Assembly (NCBI GenBank): GCA_947588885.1
Contig: CANQAH010000012.1
Span: forward strand, 1 to 36,727
Direction of reading: 5' to 3'
DNA from: an uncultured Clostridia bacterium
Lineage (GTDB): Bacteria; Bacillota; Clostridia; TANB77; CAG-508
Length of the DNA stretch: 36,727 nucleotides
Each line of letters opens with the position of its first letter. Positions within the stretch are counted from its first letter, which is position 1. Shown in pieces: positions 14,910 through 22,192 of this stretch. A program made the position numbers and the translations under genes. Under the pieces are notes generated by a model, which saw nothing but the letters and a program-made list of their open reading frames with translations, was not told the DNA's origin and searched no databases.

Positions 14910-15360
14910 TTATATTATAGGAAAGTTTTCCGAATTTCCTATAGCCAAATTTGTACACAAATTTTTTTACAAAAATTTGGCACTTAGAACAAATACGCGG
15001 ACAATTTAGGACAGTTTTTCTTTTACAAATCATTTATTGTCCGCTTTTGTTATATTATATGAAAATGCTCCGCATTTTCATATAATATAAAGGCTTCGCC
15101 AAATTTGTACACAAATTTTTTAACAAAAATTTGGCACTTAGAACAAATACGCGGACAATTTAGGACAGTTTTTCTTTTGCAAATCATTTATTGTCCGCTT
15201 TTGTTATATTATATGAAAATGCTCCGCATTTTCATATAATATAAAGGCTTCGCCAAATTTGTACACAAATTTTTTTACAAAAATTTGGCACTTAGAACAA
15301 ATACGCGGACATTTCAGGACAGTTTTTCTTTTGCAAATCATTTATTGTCCGCTTTTGTTC
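14910..15360 (-). repeat. Tandem array of three 154-bp repeats, inverted (E1-E3)
   Basis: Three subtype-1 units in the opposite orientation to arrays A-D. GCCAAATTTGTACAC recurs at 14944, 15098 and 15252, exactly 154 bases apart, with only about two differences between E1 and E2. Each unit has a CAAATTTTT hairpin, ACGCGGACAATTTAGGACAG, TTATTGTCCGCTTTTGTT and a palindrome GAAAATGCTCCGCATTTTC. The outer edge of E3 runs into the plsC coding sequence. With the terminator and AT-rich sequence 14763-14872 this accounts for the whole gap; I see no gene in it. Confidence 0.9.
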
Positions 15361-15956
15361 TTGTCTCTTAATTCAATTACCTTATCCATAACTTCTTTAG
15401 TAAGTTTATCTAAAACTTCTTTTTCTTTCACTTGATTTTTATATTCCGAAAAATCTAATGGCTTGCCAAATCTATATGTAACTCTTTTAAATGGTTTAAA
15501 TGTTCCATCAACTCCAAAAGGAATAATTGGTACTCCTGCTCTTATTGCAATATTAACAGCTCCATTTTTAGGTTTTATATTTCTAGCTAATCCATTTCTA
15601 GTTCCTTCTGGATACATACCTAATATTTCATTATTTTTTAATATTTTAAAAGCTACTTTTATAGCCTCAGAATCATTTTTACCACGCTTTACAGGAAAAA
15701 CTTGATATAAGAATGCCATAAATCTAAAACCTAAACTTTTCCATAATTCTTCTTTTGCCATAAATCTAATTTTTCTATTAGTAACTGCCAATAAAACAGG
15801 TGCATCCATTGCATGTATGTGATTTCCACAAATTACACACGCACTATCTTTTGGAACATTTTCGATTCCTTCAATTTTCACTCTATATATTATTTTAGCT
15901 AAAACATAACAAATCGGTTTTATAATTATGCATAATACTTTTCTCAATATTTTCAC
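15342..15956 (-). CDS. plsC: 1-acyl-sn-glycerol-3-phosphate acyltransferase
   Basis: 204 aa. It adds the second acyl chain to make phosphatidic acid. The catalytic HX4D motif (NHIHAMD) is near residue 46 and the glycerol-phosphate-binding motif YPEGTRN near 117. A hydrophobic N-terminal helix anchors it to the membrane. The last residues (NKSGQ) and the stop codon are encoded by the edge of repeat E3 (AGAACAAAAGCGGACAATAA), so the native C-terminus has been replaced or extended. It starts 9 bases after the cmk stop, a common gene pair in Clostridia. Confidence 0.93.
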   Translation of the reverse strand: MKILRKVLCIIIKPICYVLAKIIYRVKIEGIENVPKDSACVICGNHIHAMDAPVLLAVTNRKIRFMAKEELWKSLGFRFMAFLYQVFPVKRGKNDSEAIKVAFKILKNNEILGMYPEGTRNGLARNIKPKNGAVNIAIRAGVPIIPFGVDGTFKPFKRVTYRFGKPLDFSEYKNQVKEKEVLDKLTKEVMDKVIELRDKNKSGQ

Positions 15957-15965
15957 TATTTACTC

Positions 15966-16625
15966 CTATATTGCTTTTTTGATAATTTTTTCAACTTCGT
16001 CAGCAACTTCATCTATTGTCATATTAGTAGAATCAAGAATTGTAGCACCATCGGCTACCTTTAGAGAACCAATTTCTTTATGTTTATCGTTTTCGTCTCT
16101 TTTTAAGATATTATCTAATACTTCTTCATATGTACATTTTATTCCCTTTTCTTGATTTTCTTTATATCTTCTTCTTGCTCTTTCGCTAACATCTGCATCA
16201 AGATAAATCTTTACTTCAGCATTTGGAAAAACATATGTGCCAATATCTCTACCTTCCATAATTACATCTTTACCTTTTGCCAATTTTCTTTGTAATTCAA
16301 CCATTTTTAACCTAACAGGTACTATTGAAGATATTTGTGAAACAATTCCTGTAACTTCAGCTGTTCTTATTTCTTTGCTCACATCTTCACCATTTAAAAT
16401 TACCTTTATTTCGCCATTTTGATGTTCAAGTTCAATATCTAAACTATCTATTAAATCAACTATTTTTTCTTCATCTTTTAAAGTTAATTCTGCTCTTAAA
16501 CTTGCCAAAGCAACACATCTATATGTTGCGCCTGTGTCTAAATTGACAAGTCCCATTCTCTGAGAAATTATTTTTGTTATTGTACCTTTTCCACTTCCTG
16601 CAGGTCCATCAATTGCTACTACCAT
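15966..16625 (-). CDS. cmk: Cytidylate kinase
   Basis: 219 aa, normal length. It phosphorylates CMP and dCMP. The P-loop DGPAGSGKGTITK is at residue 6; the CMP-binding region (DTGATYRCVAL, VIMEGRDIGTYVFP) and the lid with SERARRRYKE are visible. It lies between the P-loop/Asp23 gene and plsC in one unit. Confidence 0.96.
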   Translation of the reverse strand: MVVAIDGPAGSGKGTITKIISQRMGLVNLDTGATYRCVALASLRAELTLKDEEKIVDLIDSLDIELEHQNGEIKVILNGEDVSKEIRTAEVTGIVSQISSIVPVRLKMVELQRKLAKGKDVIMEGRDIGTYVFPNAEVKIYLDADVSERARRRYKENQEKGIKCTYEEVLDNILKRDENDKHKEIGSLKVADGATILDSTNMTIDEVADEVEKIIKKAI

Positions 16626-16643
16626 TTTTATCTTCCTTTCAAA

Positions 16644-17489
16644 TTATTCTTCTGGAAAATGAATCTGTTTAGCTACAATATCCACACTTGAAATATACAT
16701 TGCAGTCAAATTTTCAATTTCTTTTCTAGTTTCTTTTTTTAATAGTTTTAAAGTTTCCATCATATTTGCTCCATATTCAATAGAGACTTCTATATAAAGT
16801 TGGACGCCAGCTGTATCTGTATGAGTTTTATCAACTCTTATTTTCAATATTTTATAAACATTTTCCACTTTTTTAGCTACAGTTACAATTATATCTTTAA
16901 ATACACTATCTGATATTGTAAATTTTCCAAGGTAACTAAAAGTTGGTCTAATAATTGATTTTTCTGCAATATATGGTTCTGCATTTTTCCCTTTAGATTT
17001 AAATATCTGTAGTGGATCTAAAAGATAACCTGAAAAATCTTTTTTTATTTCAAATGTAGGTACTGGTATAACATGTTTTCCTTGTGTAACACGAATTCTT
17101 CTGGCTGTTTCCATTTCTTCTTGAGTTGCAACTTCATTTATGTATATTCTTTCAGAAATAGGTGGTAATTCAAGATTTTCTGCAATTTTGTCAACCATAC
17201 CATCAGAAGTTCCTAAAATAAGAATTGCATTAGGTCTATATTTTCTTATAGCCTTTTGAATTTCTATTTTTTTCTCTTCAACTCCGAATAATGCATTTCT
17301 AACAGTTTCAATTTTTGTTGGAGCTTTTTTGGCAGAAACACCTGCAATAACTTGATTTTCCTTAATTAAAAGTCCATCATCTATTATAAATTTAATATCT
17401 CTTTGGCCAGCCACATATTGAGCTCTATAACTTTTTCCTGTTCCAGATGGTCCAATAAAAGCATATGTCTTAATTTTAAATAAAAACAT
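16644..17489 (-). CDS. P-loop ATP-binding protein with Asp23/Gls24-like C-terminal domain
   Basis: 281 aa. The N-terminus has a Walker A motif (GPSGTGKS near residue 13). A hydrophobic strand NAILILGTSD near residue 89 could be the Walker B region, though no acidic residue is clearly placed. From about residue 180 (RPTFSYLGKFTISDSVFKDIIVTVAKK...) the sequence looks like the Asp23/Gls24 (DUF322) fold, including GVQLYIEVSIEYGANM. Asp23-type domains are usually stand-alone envelope-stress proteins, so the fusion to an NTPase is notable. It is in the cmk-plsC unit. The function is unknown; a link between nucleotide state and envelope is speculative. Confidence 0.75.
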   Translation of the reverse strand: MFLFKIKTYAFIGPSGTGKSYRAQYVAGQRDIKFIIDDGLLIKENQVIAGVSAKKAPTKIETVRNALFGVEEKKIEIQKAIRKYRPNAILILGTSDGMVDKIAENLELPPISERIYINEVATQEEMETARRIRVTQGKHVIPVPTFEIKKDFSGYLLDPLQIFKSKGKNAEPYIAEKSIIRPTFSYLGKFTISDSVFKDIIVTVAKKVENVYKILKIRVDKTHTDTAGVQLYIEVSIEYGANMMETLKLLKKETRKEIENLTAMYISSVDIVAKQIHFPEE

Positions 17490-17509
17490 CCTTTTCTCCT
17501 TTATACAAA

Positions 17510-19060
17510 CTAAAAAGTTACTCGCGCATCAATTTCACCATTAGAAGTATTACCATTATTATTTTGTCCTCCCTGAGTAGTATTTTCTGGATTTTGCACT
17601 TGATTTGTCACTGTGTTTTCATTACTAGTAGTATTCTGTGTTACTTCATTGCTAGTTGCATTTTCATTAGAACCATTTCCACTATTTGAGTTTGGATTTT
17701 GTTGCTGTCCTTGTTGTTGATCTTGTTGCTGTTGTTCTTCTTCTGTTTGTTCAACTATTTCCATTCCAGTTTGTATATTAAATTTTTTCTCAAGAGTTGC
17801 AGATCCAATCATTTCTTCTTCCAAAACATTAATCTTAGATTCCTGGTCATCATCTGCATTAACATCTCTTTGAGCAGCTAAAATCGGATTATAAATTCTA
17901 TCATTAAAATTATCTTGTACGGTAGCATATTTTTCACTTTCATTAAATACTAATATTTCATTATTATCTTCTATTTTTCTTTCAACAGAAACATAATTTG
18001 AATAATAAACATTTTCCATTTTTCTAATTACTTCTAATCTAGAATATAATTCATTTCTATATTCTCGTATTATTTTCATTTCACCTTCTGAAAAATCATA
18101 TTCTCCATTTTTATCATATATAACCACATCTATATAACATGAATTACTAGGTTTTTCATATAAGTCATATACACAACTAGGTCTTTTAACAAAAACAGGT
18201 ATATCTTTTCCATTATTGTAATCATCACTATATAAGTCTTCACTTGTATCAAATCTTGTATATATAGCAATATACTGATGATATTCCTGCATATCAATTT
18301 TTACAGTCTTACCTTCTCTATATAATTCAATAGTTTGAGGTGTAAAAGAAAATTCTGTAACCTTACCACTATTATATTCTGTTAAAAAGTTCATCATATC
18401 TGTATCTATGTTTGAATAAAAGTCATTTGAAATACCTTCACCTGTATAATAATTTACTATAAAAGATTTATATGCAGATGAAGTAACAATATTTTTCTTA
18501 GGTGCATTATCAGTAAATAAATCATCTATTTTTATTCTTGTCCCATCATCTAATCTAAAACTAACACCATAATTTTTGTTAAAACTATCTGTAAATTTTA
18601 CAAATATTTTTACAGATAATACATCAGAAAAATTTGAAGTAACAATTGCAGTTACATATGCAGTCTCATCTGAATTTGATTTAAATGTATTACTATCTAA
18701 AATTCTATCAATTCTATCATTTATTTGGCCATTTATACTACTTTTTACACTACTACTATTTAGTCCAGAAATTTCAGGATATATAATTTGTACTCCGTTT
18801 TTCTGTCTTTGCTTATACACATATGTTAATTTATTATTTTCATATGTGTCTTGCATTAATGCTCCCATAGTAATTTGATCTTCTGTCGATATTACTTCTA
18901 AAGAAGATTCACCAATAGTCTTTGGCACACTTTCAATAATAACTTGTGAACCTGTTGAATTGTTTTGTGAATTTCTATAAATAAATATAACACCAATAAC
19001 AATTAAAAGGATTACCGCGAAGATAATAAAAAATACTTTTGCATTTTTTCTAATTATCAA
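17510..19060 (-). CDS. Membrane-anchored extracellular protein, DUF3298/RsiV-like, with Q/N-rich tail
   Basis: 516 aa from TTG 19060, with AAGGAGG 9 bases upstream. It overlaps the end of the PstS-like gene by 11 bases, so the two are coupled. A single N-terminal helix (VFFIIFAVILLIVIGVIFIY) anchors it and the rest is outside. Residues about 80-240 (YPEISGLNSSSVKSSINGQIN ... VSFRLDDGTRIKIDDLFTD) resemble DUF4163/DUF3298 modules of RsiV- and PdaC-type proteins. The last 80 or so residues are low complexity, rich in Gln, Asn, Thr and Ser (EEEQQQQDQQQGQQQ). No catalytic motif is seen. It may bind lysozyme-like ligands or cell wall; this is inference. Confidence 0.65.
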   Translation of the reverse strand: MIIRKNAKVFFIIFAVILLIVIGVIFIYRNSQNNSTGSQVIIESVPKTIGESSLEVISTEDQITMGALMQDTYENNKLTYVYKQRQKNGVQIIYPEISGLNSSSVKSSINGQINDRIDRILDSNTFKSNSDETAYVTAIVTSNFSDVLSVKIFVKFTDSFNKNYGVSFRLDDGTRIKIDDLFTDNAPKKNIVTSSAYKSFIVNYYTGEGISNDFYSNIDTDMMNFLTEYNSGKVTEFSFTPQTIELYREGKTVKIDMQEYHQYIAIYTRFDTSEDLYSDDYNNGKDIPVFVKRPSCVYDLYEKPSNSCYIDVVIYDKNGEYDFSEGEMKIIREYRNELYSRLEVIRKMENVYYSNYVSVERKIEDNNEILVFNESEKYATVQDNFNDRIYNPILAAQRDVNADDDQESKINVLEEEMIGSATLEKKFNIQTGMEIVEQTEEEQQQQDQQQGQQQNPNSNSGNGSNENATSNEVTQNTTSNENTVTNQVQNPENTTQGGQNNNGNTSNGEIDARVTF

Positions 19061-20018
19061 TATAGCCAGCCTCCTTTATAATTCTTTTTCCTCTTTCTGA
19101 TAATAGTGTATCTTGGAATATAGTTGTAGTTTCAGATCCACTATTTTTTAATTTCACGAGGTAATAATTTGTTATAAAAGGATATGTTCCATTATGAACA
19201 TTGTCATAATTTGCTTCTACATCATTTATTTTTAAAACTTTTACTGCATTATCAATATTATCTCCAAAATCATATAATACATTTGATTCATTGTAAAAGC
19301 CGTATCCTATCGCATTTTCACTATTATTGTAAATCGCAGGTACATCATTTATGTTTCCATATACTTTGTCATAAAAATTTTCCATCGGTGGATTCATTAA
19401 ACCTAATGTTTTCATAACAACAGATTTCATTTGTTTTTGTACATCAGATTCTGATACTCTCTGGTATGGGATAATATCAGAATTATTTCCACCAACTTGA
19501 CTCCAATTAGTAATTTGTCCTGTATATATTTGTTGTACCTCAGAAACTTTTAAAGAATTTATAGGATTATTTTTATTGACGTAAAAAACAAAACCCTCTT
19601 TTGCAATTGGTTGCAAATCAAATTCATTTCCAGTTGATTGTGCTAAAGACAATGCTTCTTCAGATGGTTCTGTTGTAATTAATACATCTATTTCTCCATT
19701 TATCAATCTTTGGTATCCATTTTCCACATCAAAACAATATAGCAAGTTATCAGAAACATTGTTATTTTGTGTAAAATCTTTTATTATGCTTAAAGCCAGT
19801 GACTGAGTCGCTATCGATGTACCTATCCTTGGTAATTCATTTTCAGATAAAATCACAGAAGTATCATTAGCTGTTAAATTCTGATTATTGTCCGTAACTG
19901 GTTGTTCTCCACTTCCAAATGAAAATTTATTTGTAAAAAACATATAAATTCCAGCACAAGCAACAGACGCAATAAGCATCATTATTATTGGAAATATTGC
20001 ACTAATAAATTTCTTCAT
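19050..20018 (-). CDS. PstS-family periplasmic-binding-protein-like, membrane-anchored
   Basis: 322 aa. An N-terminal hydrophobic helix (IFPIIMMLIASVACAGIYMFF) lacks a clear lipobox. The rest fits the PstS/phosphate-binding fold: PRIGTSIATQSLALSIIKDF, GEIDVLITTEPSEEA, the family hallmark QQIYTGQITNWSQVGG, and AIGYGFY. No phosphate transporter genes (pstCAB) are nearby, so it may be a sensor or surface binding protein rather than a transport component. It sits 37 bases after tyrS and overlaps the next gene. Confidence 0.8.
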   Translation of the reverse strand: MKKFISAIFPIIMMLIASVACAGIYMFFTNKFSFGSGEQPVTDNNQNLTANDTSVILSENELPRIGTSIATQSLALSIIKDFTQNNNVSDNLLYCFDVENGYQRLINGEIDVLITTEPSEEALSLAQSTGNEFDLQPIAKEGFVFYVNKNNPINSLKVSEVQQIYTGQITNWSQVGGNNSDIIPYQRVSESDVQKQMKSVVMKTLGLMNPPMENFYDKVYGNINDVPAIYNNSENAIGYGFYNESNVLYDFGDNIDNAVKVLKINDVEANYDNVHNGTYPFITNYYLVKLKNSGSETTTIFQDTLLSERGKRIIKEAGYIDN

Positions 20019-20055
20019 CTTTTATCCTTTCTCTCAATTCACTTGCCAAAAATGT

Positions 20056-21270
20056 TTACTGTCTAACTAATTTATGATAAATTTTTTTGCCTTTCTTTAA
20101 AATTGCATATCCTTCAGAAAAATCTGAATCTTTTAAAACATAAGAAATATCATCAATTTTTTCATCATTTAAAGTAATTGCTCCTTGAGTAATCAATGTT
20201 TTAGCTTGTCCTTTAGAAGAAACAATTCCTGTTAAAACAATTGCATCAACAATAGAAATATTTTTTTCTACTACTGTTGATTCCATTGTATCAACATTTC
20301 CTTTTCCTTCAAATAAAGCTTTTGTAGCTTCTTCAGCCTTTTTAGCTTCTTCTTCTCCATGAACTAATTTTGTAATTTCAAAAGCAGCAATCTTTTTAGC
20401 TTCATTTATTCTCTCATCTTTGTATTTAGTAAGTTCTTCTATTTCTTTGACATCTAAAAATGTTAAAAGCTTCATAACATTCTCAATATCTTCATCTGCA
20501 ACATTTCTCCAATATTGATAAAATTCATATGGAGATGTTTTTTCAGGGTTTAACCACAATGCTCCTTTTTCAGTTTTACCCATTTTTTTACCTTCTTTTG
20601 TTGTAAGAAGTTTAAAAGTAAAACCATAAGAATCATCATTACCAATTTTACGAATTAATTCAACTCCACCTATTATATTAGACCATTGATCATTTCCACC
20701 CATTTGCAATTTACAACCATAATTATCATGCAAATATAAAAAGTCATAAGATTGCATTAACATATATCCAAGTTCAAAAAATGTTAATCCAGTATCCAAT
20801 CTATTTTTATAACACTCAGCAGCTAACATTTTGTTTACTGAAAAATGCACACCAATTTTTCTCATAAAATCAAGATATTTTAAATCTCTTAACCAATCTC
20901 CATTATTTACGATAATAGCGGCATTTTCACCTTCAAAGCTTAAAAATTTTTCAATTTGTTTTTTTATAGAAGCAACATTTTTATCTATATCTTCTATAGT
21001 AAGCATTTTTCTCATATCAGTTTTTCCAGATGGATCACCAATAACAGCAGTTCCTCCACCCATTAATATTATTGGTTTATGTCCTGCTTTTTGCATATGT
21101 GATGCAACCATTAAAGAAATGAAATGTCCAACATGTAAACTGTCAGCAGTTGGATCTATTCCAATATAAAAACGTACACTCTCTTTTTCAAATAATTTTT
21201 TTATTTCATCTGGATGAGTTAATTGTTCAACATAACCCCTCTCTTCTAATATGTCAAATACATTAGTCAT
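20056..21270 (-). CDS. tyrS: Tyrosyl-tRNA synthetase
   Basis: 404 aa class I synthetase that charges tRNA-Tyr. The HIGH-type motif is DSLHVGHF near residue 45 and the KMSKS-type motif is KKMGKTEKG near 230. A C-terminal S4 RNA-binding domain (VLTGIVSSKGQAKTLITQGAITLND) follows. No T-box leader is present, because a small zinc-ribbon gene lies 26 bases upstream and is probably cotranscribed. Confidence 0.96.
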   Translation of the reverse strand: MTNVFDILEERGYVEQLTHPDEIKKLFEKESVRFYIGIDPTADSLHVGHFISLMVASHMQKAGHKPIILMGGGTAVIGDPSGKTDMRKMLTIEDIDKNVASIKKQIEKFLSFEGENAAIIVNNGDWLRDLKYLDFMRKIGVHFSVNKMLAAECYKNRLDTGLTFFELGYMLMQSYDFLYLHDNYGCKLQMGGNDQWSNIIGGVELIRKIGNDDSYGFTFKLLTTKEGKKMGKTEKGALWLNPEKTSPYEFYQYWRNVADEDIENVMKLLTFLDVKEIEELTKYKDERINEAKKIAAFEITKLVHGEEEAKKAEEATKALFEGKGNVDTMESTVVEKNISIVDAIVLTGIVSSKGQAKTLITQGAITLNDEKIDDISYVLKDSDFSEGYAILKKGKKIYHKLVRQ

Positions 21271-21296
21271 TTATCCATTTTTTCCTTTCTGCCAAA

Positions 21297-21539
21297 TTAT
21301 TTATCTAATTTTACCTTTTCTGAAAATTCATCATTTGATAAATATCTATTCAAATTTTTTGCATTAATACCTGTATCAACAGCCATTTGTTGAATATTGT
21401 CACAACCTTTTGTACCATTCATTTCGATATAATTTCTCAATTTTTCTATATCTAAAACTTCATTTGTTTTGCAACTTTGGCAAACCTCTAAATCTGAATG
21501 AAAAAAGCTACCACAACGAGGACATTTTTTAAACTCCAT
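21297..21539 (-). CDS. Zinc ribbon-HTH small protein (YvyF-like)
   Basis: 80 aa from ATG 21539, chosen for GGAGG 8 bases upstream; the ORF-track start is a TTG at the ribosome site. It has CPRC...CQSC near residues 6-24, then a helical part with a helix-turn-helix look (NIQQMAVDTGINAKNLNRYL). This is the layout of YvyF/TIGR03826-like proteins, whose role is poorly defined. No flagellar genes are present here. It leads the tyrS transcription unit. Confidence 0.7.
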   Translation of the reverse strand: MEFKKCPRCGSFFHSDLEVCQSCKTNEVLDIEKLRNYIEMNGTKGCDNIQQMAVDTGINAKNLNRYLSNDEFSEKVKLDK

Positions 21540-21591
21540 AATTACTACCTCCAAAGCATTAATATTTTGTCACATTTTATCATATAACATA

Positions 21592-21656
21592 AAAAAAAGG
21601 AATAGTTTTTATAATATTTCATTTGTTAGAAATATTATAAAAAAGAATATTCCTTT
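21592..21656 (-). terminator. Long terminator of the GT39-polA-transglycosylase unit
   Basis: A long hairpin with arms of about 25 bases (AAAAGGAATA...TATAATATTTC and the complement, one small bulge) and an 8-base loop ends in eight T on the minus strand. Its 5' arm touches the stop codon of the transglycosylase gene. Confidence 0.88.
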
Positions 21657-22192
21657 TAATATAGTTTTGAATATATTTTATAATTAATTAAAACTTTTCT
21701 TACGTACATATTGGTTTCTTTGAATGGTATATTTTCCAAATTACTACCATCAGATTTTATAATACCTTGTTTAATCCATGTATCTACATTTCCTTCGCCT
21801 GCATTATATGCAGTAATTGCTAATTTATAATTTTCATATTTTTTTATTAAATTTGAAAGATATCTTGTTCCAAATTCAATATTAGTTTCTGGATCATACA
21901 AATCATGTTCATCATATCCAAGTTGGGATGCGACATGAACTCCGGTACTATCTATTAATTGCATTAATCCTTTAGCACCTTTTTTTGAATTTACATCATT
22001 TCTAAAATTACTTTCTTGTTTAATTACAGCATATATTAAATTTTTATCTATATCATATTCTTCAGCATATTTTTCAACATATTCCGAATATTTAATTGGA
22101 AAAATATAATTAAATATTCCTTTTGCTAAAAGTAATATAGAAAATATTAAGCATAATATCACAAATAATGTGACTATTTTATTTCGCTTCAT
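21656..22192 (-). CDS. Membrane-anchored lytic transglycosylase (SLT domain)
   Basis: 178 aa. An N-terminal transmembrane helix (VTLFVILCLIFSILLLAKGIF) is followed by a GH23/SLT domain. The catalytic Glu is in VIKQESNFR near residue 62; KGAKGLMQLIDST and ITAYNAGEGNVDTWI are further hallmarks. It cleaves the glycan strands of peptidoglycan outside the membrane. It overlaps the end of polA by 14 bases, so it is in the same operon, a somewhat unexpected partner. Confidence 0.92.
   Translation of the reverse strand: MKRNKIVTLFVILCLIFSILLLAKGIFNYIFPIKYSEYVEKYAEEYDIDKNLIYAVIKQESNFRNDVNSKKGAKGLMQLIDSTGVHVASQLGYDEHDLYDPETNIEFGTRYLSNLIKKYENYKLAITAYNAGEGNVDTWIKQGIIKSDGSNLENIPFKETNMYVRKVLINYKIYSKLY

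Noticed and set aside
17690-17780. Gln-rich coding stretch as a microsatellite or repeat element
   Set aside because: It is the low-complexity tail of the DUF3298-like protein, in frame, with mixed codons.
20018-21300. T-box leader for tyrS
   Set aside because: Only 26 bases separate tyrS from the zinc-ribbon gene upstream; no T-box sequence or hairpin is present.
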